DNA of 17,135 bases from Hyphochytrium catenoides. Taxonomy: Eukaryota > Sar > Hyphochytriomycetes > Hyphochytriales > Hyphochytriaceae. Both the position numbers and the translations under genes were made by a program. Location of the stretch: assembly GCA_900088475.1 (NCBI GenBank), contig FLMG01003720.1, positions 1 through 17,135 of the forward strand, given 5' to 3'. Within the stretch, counting starts at the first letter, position 1. Every line of letters begins with the position of its first letter. Shown here one piece after another: positions 1-14,100 of this stretch. The notes below the pieces were generated by a model, which ran no database searches, was not told where the DNA came from, and saw only the letters and a program-made list of their open reading frames with translations.

Positions 1-272
1 TCCACAGCTTTGCCATTGCCATCTCTAGCCACTGTGGTGCCTGTTATTTTGGCTCTAGATGACCCCTCTGTCTTCCTTTCTTTTGTGGCTTGCTGGCCCT
101 CCTCGCTTGGAATTGCATTGTCATCGTTCCCCGTCGTTGAGAAGACGACCGGGAAGGGCGAAAGAGAAAGAGGCTCTATCAAGTGTGAAGTTGCCTCCTC
201 AGCATGCGCGGGGCCAAGACTGCAGAAGCAAATGGCGGCAGCCGATGCCGCCAAGAGACGCACCGTCCTCAT
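1..272 (-). CDS. Secreted protein, N-terminal part, runs off left edge
   Basis: An open minus-strand frame starts with ATG at 272-270 and stays open for 90 codons to the left edge without a stop, so only the amino end is visible. Residues 1-24 form a classical ER signal peptide: basic start (MRTVRL), a hydrophobic Ala/Leu/Cys core, then a PAHA|EE site with Ala at -1 and -3, so cleavage is expected after residue 24. The mature part is polar and rich in Ser, Thr, Glu and Lys (for example AIPSEEGQQATKERK), with no membrane segment or domain that I recognise. The ATG was chosen because the signal peptide begins exactly there. The nearest gene on the other side (3298, plus strand) also encodes a secreted protein and is transcribed away from it. 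The gene may contain introns beyond the edge. Function unknown; a secretory-pathway or surface protein is an inference. Confidence 0.6.
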   Translation of the reverse strand, partial: MRTVRLLAASAAAICFCSLGPAHAEEATSHLIEPLSLSPFPVVFSTTGNDDNAIPSEEGQQATKERKTEGSSRAKITGTTVARDGNGKAV

Positions 273-679
273 AGTGTCCTTCTTTATAGTCGAGTCTCCC
301 TTCCCTAAGGCCCAGTCCCCGTAGCAACTCTTAGGCGCCGTCGCCGCTTGCGAGTTCTTTGCGGTGCCACTTGAGGAGTGAAGATCGCTCCTTCCTTGCG
401 CCGCAGCAGGAGAGCCAGTGAAACATTTATCGGAGAGGGAGAAAGTTGATTGAACCTGCCTGAAATGGTACTCATTCCTCGGCCCTCTGGCTTTCTGCTG
501 CAGGTAGTCATCGCGTCTGGAACTCACTCTCTTCCACTCAGGAAGCAAGTGACCGCGGAGAGAGAGTGCAAGGTGAGAGAAACGGGGAATCGGAGAGAGA
601 CGAAAGAAGAGAGAGAGTGCTACATAGGGAGCACTAGGAGAGTAACAGATTGCATGCGGAGGATAAGATGGGGAGATAC

Positions 680-696
680 AGAGAGAGAGAGAGGAA

Positions 697-751
<55 letters not shown>

Positions 752-775
752 GAGAGGAGGAGAGAGAGGCAGAGG
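680..775. repeat. (GA)n microsatellite tract
   Basis: About 95 bp of almost pure GA dinucleotide with AAG and GGA interruptions. It lies in the spacer upstream of the left minus-strand gene. Confidence 0.9.
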
Positions 776-1433
776 GAGAAGCGGTGAAGAAGCTGATGGG
801 AGAGTTGAAGTGATCAGTGATTGTGAGACAGCCACCGAGGAAAGATGATGGTCTCCAGTCAGATAAACAACCAGAACTGGAGAAAGACCAGTCAACAGGA
901 GCGGATGGAGTTATTCTGAAGTGGCTTCCGTCAACCAATCTGCGAGACAGATGGGCGGTGGACAGATATAAATATAGTCACACAGACATAGAGATATTTA
1001 TGCATTCTGCAGTGGCACTATAGTTCTAAAGTGAGGAGGACAGTTACAGTAATTTAAATGTAGGGGAAGGCCTTGAAATTTGAAATAGAACTTTTTGGGG
1101 TCAGTGCCATGATGAATCTGTAGTGACCAGCCGTGGCCCAAATCTCTTCAAAATTGGTCTTGTTCTACTTTTGGCTTTTGAATTGCCCCACCATCTCTCA
1201 TCATGCTCTGGCTCTCCACGATCTGACCATTTCGACTTGTCCAAACACGTGTGGCAGGATTTTAGGCCACTCATTTCTAGAACCCTGCCTTTATCATAAC
1301 CTCAACTTGTTTGAACTACGTTCTACTCAGAGTTGTCACCACAGTACATATAGGAGGTGTTCTAAATCTCAATGCTTTTTATTCCTACGGGAATGGAGTT
1401 TAGAACAGTGTTATACGGAGACGATATAATTCT

Positions 1434-1484
1434 CAAGGCAGTAGGACTCACAAGGCAGTAGGAACTAGGAGTTCCTATAGTTCC
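1434..1484. repeat. Short direct and inverted repeats in A+T-rich spacer
   Basis: The 13-mer CAAGGCAGTAGGA occurs at 1434-1446 and again at 1451-1463. It is followed directly by an inverted repeat in which GGAACT at 1461-1466 pairs with AGTTCC at 1470-1475, and GGAACTA pairs with TAGTTCC at 1478-1484. A run of ten G lies 45 bp downstream (1529-1538). Small local repeats of this kind could mark a decayed mobile element, but no terminal repeats or coding sequence support that. Confidence 0.4.
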
Positions 1485-1656
1485 ACAGTAACAATTACCT
1501 TTATCTAGAAGGTAGTGGTGCATGGTCTGGGGGGGGGGACGACTAGTAGTAATAATAAATCAATGGACTTTCACTCTGTCTCAATCATTATTAGGAGCCA
1601 AAAAAGCAATGGTCTAACACTTGACATGCCGAGTTTTGGCGATTTCCAATGAATCT

Positions 1657-1980
1657 TCAAGCAGTGCGCGGTGGCCTAATAAAATCTATGTAGTAGAAGA
1701 TACTGGGGCAAGATTCTGCAGATCTGCAGATTTGAAGCTTTTGCCGCTCACTTTCATAGGCGAATCTGCATTTTGGTCGTTTTCCAGGGAGGATCCATGA
1801 AGAACGTTGTCGAACGGGTTCAGTGAAATAGAGCTTCTGGGCTGGTAGCTTCTTCAGTTTATCTGCAGAATAGTCTGAAGATCTGCTGTGCGTTTTGGAT
1901 ACTTTTGCCTCCTCCTGTGAATCAGTGAACTTGGAGCCTTTAGTTAAGAATGGCAAACGTGAAAAGACTCTTGTTAGCAA
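1657..1980 (-). other. Unassigned 107-codon open frame, possible exon or relic
   Basis: This minus-strand frame has mixed, non-repetitive composition (MLTRVFSRLPFLTKGSKF at the start, then Lys/Ser/Arg-rich sequence), unlike the GA-derived frames nearby. I recognise no domain or signal peptide, and there is no adjoining exon with matching splice sites. It could be a gene relic, a lone exon, or chance. It is noted only because it is the best-looking open frame in the spacer. Confidence 0.15.
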
Positions 1981-2088
1981 TAAGGAAGCAGGTCAACTCC
2001 AATGCTCGCAATCAGAGAACGAAGCATGAGGTCCCTTATAATTTATACCATAAGGTTTAGCTACTAAGGATATACTACAAGGAACTAA

Positions 2089-2240
2089 AAGAAGAAGAGG
2101 AAACGAAAAAAGGGGAGGAGTAACAGAAGAAGAAGAAAGAGAGAAGGAGAAGATGAAGAAGGGGAAGAAGAAGCTCCGAGAAGAAGAAGGAGAAGAAGAA
2201 GGAGAAGAGGAAGAAGAAAAAGAAAAATGAAGACGAGACA
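2089..2240. repeat. GAA/GGA-type polypurine tract
   Basis: About 150 bp of nearly uninterrupted purines, mostly GAA, AGA and GGA triplets, on the plus strand. The few pyrimidines are clustered near 2105, 2122 and 2174-2177. Long polypurine blocks of this kind can adopt triplex structures. Open frames on the opposite strand (poly-Ser/Leu/Phe) are translations of this tract and not genes. Confidence 0.85.
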
Positions 2241-2742
2241 AGAGCTACAAGTTCTGGACTCTTGAATACACTCTCCTCCTCCAGCATCATTATTGCAAGA
2301 GGAAGAAGAATCATAGTTGAACCTCTCAGCAACAACGAGAGGAGACGAAGGAGGAGAAGGGAAAGGCGTAGCGCCAAGACCATCATCATCATCACACGAC
2401 GCTCGACCAAGCAATCTATTATTTTTATTAGAGGCAATGATACGAGTCTGGGACACTACCACCCGAAGTGACCTGTCCGCATAGCGCACTTCCGTTAATA
2501 TAGCTTTCCTCTTTCTTCAGCACTTTATTTGCAGCTGGACGTACAAAAGAACTTGCCCCAAACAATGTCTGCAGTCCGCCAGTTCGCCCCCTACCGTTTT
2601 ACCTCTCCTCTGGAAAGTGACCTAAGAAGGTAGCCACCGCCTGAATAGTTGGTAGGTAATGTTAGCTGTTCTTCAGTCTCTCAGCCCTTGACCACCGTAC
2701 ATCGGCACGACCAAGAGTAGTCATCGTGATGACAAACAGAAG

Positions 2743-2831
2743 CTGCACGGTTGCTGTCACACAAAGGAAGAAGATGGGACAGATTCTGCACGGTTGCTGT
2801 CACACAAAGGAAGAAGATGGGACAGATTCTG
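2743..2831. repeat. 43-bp perfect tandem duplication
   Basis: The 43-bp unit beginning CTGCACGGTTGCTGTCACAC at 2743 is repeated without mismatch from 2786 to 2828, and the next three bases start a third copy. Since 43 is not a multiple of three, the duplication shifts any reading frame through it, which argues that the region is non-coding. Perfect identity suggests a recent event. Confidence 0.9.
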
Positions 2832-3297
2832 TCGTCGCCTGTCTCGTCCATTTCTGTCTTCCTCTTCATCGTGCTTGTCTCCTTGTTCCCCGGAAAAGAA
2901 ATATCTTTGTTCCCTCTTATTAGACTCTTGATGGACCCTCTCCTGCTCTTGACCTCTGATGATGAACGATGACGCTGTCACGGCAGGAATGGAGCCAGAG
3001 TACTGAATGAGCGGCTTTCATATATTAAGAGTAGTAATGAGGCAAACAGTCTTCCAGTCTGCATGAATAGGTAGAATTCTCTTCTTCCTTCCTCGCCTCT
3101 TCTTCTCTGTGCCATTCCAATGTCCGGCAGTTCACTGGGAAAATGAAGCGAATCGAAGTCTCACTCTACATATCGTCGTCGGTGAGCACGACACAGCTGT
3201 CGTCGCCAAGCAATCATTTGTTTGTTGTGTCTTTGGCTATCTCCAAACGGCGGCGATTAGACGCATATTGGGTCAGCGATAGGCCAAGGAAGGTATA

Positions 3298-4038
3298 ATG
3301 TGCGCCTCTACTCTTCGTTTGGCGTCATCCTACGGGGTTCTCCTCCTCATGGCCCTTGCCTCAGTCAGTGTTGCCGACCAAACGGCGGCTGTATGTCCCA
3401 TTCCCGGAGGCTTTACAGAGTTCAAACTGAAGACGTCTTTCTATCAAGGCCCGGATATCTTCAGCAGTGAACACTACTCTTTCTCCACACAAGCTCAGCT
3501 ATCCGGAGATGTCCTTGAGGCTCTAAAGGCATCTTCTTCCCTGCTCTTCCACCAGGAATCTCTCCCTATTGCCGACAACATTGATATCGAGCATAGGGCA
3601 GATTCTGTGTGGCAGAATCTTACCTTTAGCAAAGCGGGCACCGCGATCTCCTGCGCTTACTTCGGAGCAGACTCTCAACCGCCTGCCTCGTACAGCGTCA
3701 AGATTCATAGTAAAGATCAAGAGGACCAGGCCAGCTCCAAAGAAGTGCGATTAAGTGAGAGAGCAAAGTCCTACATAGATAGCGTTTGGTCAACTCTCGG
3801 CGAGATTCGAAGCAAGAAGTCCCACTCCATTGTCTTTCCTTATGGGATCCCAAGCCGTGTAAGAGTCTCTTGGACTGGCAAGCAACAACTATCCATGGAA
3901 ACGACGGCCAACTATGTGCCTGGTGGAGGCCTGCAGACCGGCTGCAATACACAGAGATTTTTTGAGGCGTTCGTTAAGTGGCTTCTTCTCTCGGCCGCAA
4001 CGAGCGAAGGAGAGATCAATGACTTTTGGCCATTTTAA
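3298..4038 (+). CDS. Secreted protein of unknown family, 246 aa
   Basis: An uninterrupted 246-codon frame has good non-repetitive composition. Residues 1-26 are a signal peptide (charged start, core YGVLLLMALASVSV, likely cleavage after Ala26 before DQ). The predicted mature protein has three cysteines (33, 119, 216), one N-glycosylation sequon at Asn107 (NLT) and no clear transmembrane or GPI-anchor tail. A modest hydrophobic patch (FVKWLLLSAA, 225-234) lies before the end. I do not recognise the family; it lacks the regular cysteine spacing I would want before calling it an SRS/SAG-type surface antigen. The start was chosen because the signal peptide begins at this ATG. A plausible 5' splice site lies inside the last codons (GTTAAGT at 3973, after codon 225) with an acceptor at 4216-4217, so the true C-terminus may differ. 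The gene is convergent with the AGPS gene downstream. Confidence 0.65.
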   Translation: MCASTLRLASSYGVLLLMALASVSVADQTAAVCPIPGGFTEFKLKTSFYQGPDIFSSEHYSFSTQAQLSGDVLEALKASSSLLFHQESLPIADNIDIEHRADSVWQNLTFSKAGTAISCAYFGADSQPPASYSVKIHSKDQEDQASSKEVRLSERAKSYIDSVWSTLGEIRSKKSHSIVFPYGIPSRVRVSWTGKQQLSMETTANYVPGGGLQTGCNTQRFFEAFVKWLLLSAATSEGEINDFWPF

Positions 4039-4750
4039 GGGAAAAGAGATAGAGAAGGGGAGAGGGAGAGAGAGAGAGAAAGAGAGAAGCACTTGTGGAT
4101 GTGCAGGTGGACTGGGCTGAAAGGAGGAAAGCCAACGGATCTTGCCACGCAGTGAGGCAATGAGCTGTGTCTTATCTGTCTTAGTGGATAAAACTGCGTG
4201 GTATGTCTGTTTTTCAGAAAGCTTTTTTATAAAAAATATTAGGTAAACAATATTCTCCTTTCTTGGTCTGACCTCCGACAGGCTAGGAGACAAGAAAGAA
4301 AGAACTTTGTTGCAGTCAAAGCGCCGCACGAGAGAGGGAAACACTGGAAGAACTTTGACGACGGGCCAGAGAATGCCTCATCGTCCTCAGTCTTCGTGTT
4401 CCTCAAACCCTCCCACTACTTTGCTCTATCCATTCTTCGTGTCAGGAGATAGCTACACGACGTCTCCCAAACACCATTCCTAGGACGTCGGCTCAACCTC
4501 CTTCCTTTAGCACTCTGCGTGCTGCTCGTAAGCCGTGTCTCTGGACAATCAACCCGCATAGTTACAGATCGGTTCTTCTGATTAGGAAACTGTAGGAAGA
4601 GCCTTTTCAACCTCACCGAGCCGCCTTGGAGGCTCAGGATACCCGTACTTATCCACGCGACACTCATGGCGCCGCGGCGATGATGGTGGAATAGGAGGGA
4701 CAAGTGGCCAAACTTGTGTTTCCTCTCTCTTTGTTCTATTCTCTTGTCAG
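4039..4750. other. Convergent 3' region between secreted-protein gene and AGPS
   Basis: This stretch holds the 3' flank of the plus-strand gene and the 3' flank of the minus-strand AGPS gene. It contains a short GA tract (4050-4087) just after the plus-strand stop and an A+T-rich segment (about 4220-4260) that could carry the plus-strand cleavage and polyadenylation signals. Open frames here (such as 4416-4703, minus) lie after the AGPS stop and have no supporting motif. Confidence 0.5.
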
Positions 4751-10410
<5,660 letters not shown>

Positions 10411-10581
10411 ACTACCAAAGACCAGCGAAACAGAAACAGAGAGAGAGAGAGAGAGATGGACCTGCTCCCGCTCGATTTGCTCCCTGGAGGAGGAACTACC
10501 GCCGCAGCTACTGTTACGATATGGGAGATTCTTCTGAAAATTAGAGGAAGACAGGGAGACACACTCTTGAGTCGACTGCCA

Positions 10582-10633
10582 CGCCAGATCGCTGTCACAG
10601 ACCAAGTCGCCAGATCGCTGTCACAGACCAAGT
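10582..10633. repeat. 26-bp perfect tandem duplication upstream of AGPS
   Basis: The unit CGCCAGATCGCTGTCACAGA plus CCAAGT occurs twice in direct succession (10582-10607 and 10608-10633) with no mismatch. It lies 172-223 bp upstream of the AGPS start codon, so duplicated promoter elements are possible, though nothing in the sequence shows this. Confidence 0.9.
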
Positions 10634-10654
10634 GGAAAGGAAGAGAGCGAGCGC

Positions 10655-10684
10655 AGGGGAGGGAAAGAGAGGGAGAGAGGGAGG

Positions 10685-10721
<37 letters not shown>

Positions 10722-10731
10722 CGGGAGGAGC
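10655..10731. repeat. (GA)n tract
   Basis: GGGA-interrupted GA repeat immediately beyond the 26-bp duplication, in the spacer upstream of AGPS. Confidence 0.85.
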
Positions 10732-11016
10732 TTCACGGAAGCGTGAACACGTGCTGTTGGGTGCAATCAGGAGAAGGCAAGGGAGGAAGACAAACTTGTA
10801 AAGCAAGAAGAAGAGAGAGAAAGGTCGGGAGGAGGGGCGTCCTCGCAGTTGAAGGTCAAACACTGATCAAAGACTGACTCTATTCTGAATCTATATTATT
10901 GGATCGTATATCAAGTAGGGTAAACCCGAATAAATACAGGAATCATCATGCCCCTTCAGTCAGGATGCTGATCAGAAGAGGACATCAGCATCCCCATCAA
11001 TGTTGGTCTGCATGTC

Positions 11017-11070
11017 TGTCTCTCTCTGTCTCTCTCTCTCTCTCTATCTATCTCTCTCTCTCTCTCCTCT
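11017..11070. repeat. (CT)n tract
   Basis: CT dinucleotide repeat with TATC interruptions on the plus strand, just downstream of the RCC1-repeat gene stop. Confidence 0.85.
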
Positions 11071-11172
11071 CCTTCCTTTTGTCTTGTCTCTCTCTCCCTT
11101 TTCTCTTGTCTCTCTTTCCCGCTTCTGTCCTCTGGTTATGCATGCTCTTCCCTGGTCGAGTCTCTGCTTTAT

Positions 11173-14100
11173 TTAGTTTGTGAGCTCGGCGGGTTGTTCA
11201 AAGACAATTACCAAGGCTGCCTCGCCGGCGCACTCTACTGACTGAATGCGTTGATCATACATCTGTGAGGCTGGACCTGCATGAATCGAAGAGTAAAGCT
11301 CTGTTAAGCAAGCATGTTATCTATCTTCTCCTGCTCTCTCTCGCGAGAGTTCGCTTTTCTGGGCCCAACTTCCGTCTCTCTCGCCCTCTCTCTTCTCTCT
11401 CTAACCCTCTTGTATTGACAAAAGTACCTATGCGGATGGCTCTCTTTTCCTCGCACAATCTCTCTCTCTCTCTCTCCTCTGGTTTCCACATCCAAGGCTC
11501 TCTCTCTTGTTCTCTGACTGTCGCTCCATAGCCCTTCTGCCTACCTGCTGGTCCATTCTCTGTTAGCGGCTCGAGAAATTGAAAGGCCATTCTGATGTCT
11601 AACTCTGTGGGCGACCCTCTGTCCTGCACCATCGCGACATTATTGGGCGTCTGAGCAATAGTACGGCCCCACACAAAGACCTGGATAAGATAATGAAGTC
11701 AGAAACCCAAAGAGAGAGCAGACAAGGAAAAAGACCGAGGACAATTTGGGAAAGAAAGAGAGACAGTGAGAGGAAGACGGAGAAAATGCTGCGGCAATGA
11801 AGGAAGAGATCTCCCTCATGTCTGTCCCTTCAACACTGCGGGACTGAACGGTCTGGATGTCTTTCGCCGTTCAACGTAAGGTCAAAAGCTTCCTTCTCCG
11901 TCTCCCCTGGGCACCCCTTTCTTCTTATCTTGCTCTCTCTCCTTTGTACTTACCCTGTCGTCAGCAGTAAGAGCAGCCGAGCTATTTCCTAAGCATGAGA
12001 TGACATCTATCGCTGGAAGTTTCCTCAGACAATGGGGAGACGTCTGGAGCATCTTCTTCCCACTATTCGTCTTTCTCTCTCTCTCTCCTCCATCAGTCGT
12101 CTGTCCACCTTCTTGTGGAGGAGGCACAGTCTCTTCCTCTTCCATCTCTAGGCCCAGCTGACCAAACCAGTTCTGTCCAAAGCAATAAATCTGACCTAAA
12201 AGAGACGTTGTCAGAGTAATCGTAACAACCCGCTGACGACCAAGTTCGAGTCCACCTCTCTCTCTCTCTCTCTCTCCCTTTCTTTCTTCCTCTCTTTCTC
12301 CCTCTCTTTTACCTATCTCTCAAGGTATGGTGTATCCCATAAGTTCTCTCAGATCCCTATTCCTCTCTCATTCCCCTTTCATCTTTAAGAAATTGATTTA
12401 AGAAATTGAACTTGCTCTCCCGCTTGGAGTTCCGTGTCCGTCCTTCCTCCAGCTCAATTCTCCCTTGCTTTGTCCTCTCCTCTCCTAATGACCTTCCCTA
12501 TATCTCTTTCATCATCAATCTCTTTGGTCCCACATGTACTTATTACCTTGAACAGAGAGGGCCAAGCTATGATTATCACCTGCTGCTATCGAAGCAATGG
12601 CCGCCTTGAAGATAGAGGAAGGCAAGGGGATGGGACGAGGAGCAGAAGGATGTTGGTGAGAGAGAGAAGGTTTGGTATTGGGGAGGTTCTTATTGGAACT
12701 GCTCGAGACAACGTGCGACGTACCGCCAACGCCTCTATTCTTTTTGGAGAGAAGAGCTTCTCAGTGTTTCCATGGCCCAACTGGCCGAAGATACCCGAGC
12801 CCCAAGAGTAGACCTCTAAGGTGTTAGACAGAGCAAGGGTATGTCCATCCCCTAAATCAGCAGCGAGAGAGAGAGAGAAAGAGAGAGGAACGTAATGAGC
12901 TAGGAAAATAGACAACGGTGCCAAGCCACCCTTGTCTTACCGCAGCAGACTTTCTCTATTCCTGTCAGCTTCGCTATTGGAGTCGGTACGTAGCAGAGCT
13001 GTTTGAAGGTGTCCCCGAGGCCAAGCTGGCCCTTTGTGCCTGTGTTGAAAAAAATTTCCTTAGGTCTGACAATCTTTGGAGATCCTATTTGTCGTTGGCT
13101 AGCAACTGCCTTCCTCTTCTACCGTGTCACTAGCTTCCTCTTCATCTCATCGTACTCTTTTACTTCTCCCGGCTGCAACCATGCGACAGCTCTGACGTCT
13201 ATCTCCACGTCTTCACCTCAGGAGCCTGGACTCCTTTATCCAAGGTTCTTGTCTCTTTTCTTTTAATTTCTCTTTTCTGTCGACGTCAACCACTATCCTC
13301 TTCTCTGCACTATGCGCTGTCCTCTTACCTTCTCCCCAGGTAAAGACTTTTCCTTGCTTGTCGCACACCGCACAGTGGGCTCTGCCAATAGATATGCTCA
13401 GTAGACCGTTGAGTCCGTCCACTCGACGAGGACCGAGAGCGTCCATGGACCGATCCCAGCAGCGGCATAATCGCCCCTGACCAGCAAGAGTTAGGGATTG
13501 TCAGGGAAGAATACTTTCACTTGGCTGCACAGCTCCAACCCCAGTTCGGATCATTGAACTCGCCCTTCGCCTAACATGTTTGTCTTTATTTCCATTATTT
13601 TGCCTCTGGTCTCTTCTTAATATCTGTATCCTTGCCGTCACCGCACTTTTCTCTTTCTCCCTCTCTTCGGTCCCCTTCGCAACTCCCTGACGCCTTGGAT
13701 CATGCTATTTACAATCTTTCCGCTTCCTTCCACCTACCTCCAGAGCCCGCTCAACATTCTCAAGGCCTAGAGTAGCGTTACCATTTGCCTTCTCAATCTC
13801 AGACAGACCTTCAGAAAACTGAGCCCGCCCCTAGGTTCAAGCAGAAGTAGAAATAGGTAGCAGCGTCAAAGCGGAAGAATCACACATCTCCATTATCTGT
13901 GTCATTCTTTCTGTCTCCTCTATCTCTTCCCAGCTTCATTCTTTCTGGCTTTCTTTCGTGGAAGCTACCTTTGCCTACCTTCCAATACTGATCAAGGTTA
14001 AGACATGAAGCAGGCTGTATAGTCTCGAAATCCTGCATCGATGGGAGTCGAAGACCTGTCACCTTCTCTCTCCATTTCTCTCTAGCGTGGCCCATTCTCC

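Larger units (their letters stand above)
273..3297. other. Spacer between two divergent secreted-protein genes
   Basis: I see no convincing exon in these 3 kb. The left part (273-560) is the 5' flank of the minus-strand gene. Open frames across 450-900 and 2075-2490 are produced by GA and GAA repeats and have the low-complexity composition expected of that. The block around 1020-2080 is richer in A+T than the rest of the window and holds short direct and inverted repeats. The right end (about 3130-3297) is the promoter and leader region of the plus-strand gene; no clear TATA box was recognised. Confidence 0.5.
10411..11172. other. Spacer between RCC1-repeat gene and AGPS; AGPS upstream region
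   Basis: The two minus-strand genes are arranged tail to head, and this 762-bp spacer must hold the AGPS promoter and the end of the RCC1-repeat transcript. It contains a short GA run at 10439-10456 directly before the AGPS ATG, a 26-bp tandem duplication, a long GA tract and a CT tract. I see no exon in it. An AATAAA at 11173-11168 (minus) overlaps the RCC1-gene stop codon, but such a signal is not required in many protists. Confidence 0.6.

Noticed and set aside
1386-1470. A YGDDIIL string in a short plus-strand frame, reminiscent of the reverse transcriptase YxDD box
   Set aside because: The frame is only 29 codons long, is closed on both sides and has none of the other reverse transcriptase blocks; chance is the simpler explanation.
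2743-2831. CRISPR-like repeat
   Set aside because: Two head-to-tail copies with no spacers, in eukaryotic sequence; a simple tandem duplication.
3298-4038. SRS/SAG-type surface antigen for the 246-aa secreted protein
   Set aside because: Only three cysteines follow the signal peptide, without SRS spacing or a GPI-anchor tail.
4416-4703. 95-codon minus-strand open frame after the AGPS stop
   Set aside because: It lies beyond the TAG of the final AGPS exon, has no motif, and is not needed to complete the protein.
10411-10605. Upstream ATG at 10605 as AGPS start, adding 65 residues
   Set aside because: The extension is largely translated CT repeat, while the ATG at 10410 places the PTS2 at residues 8-16.
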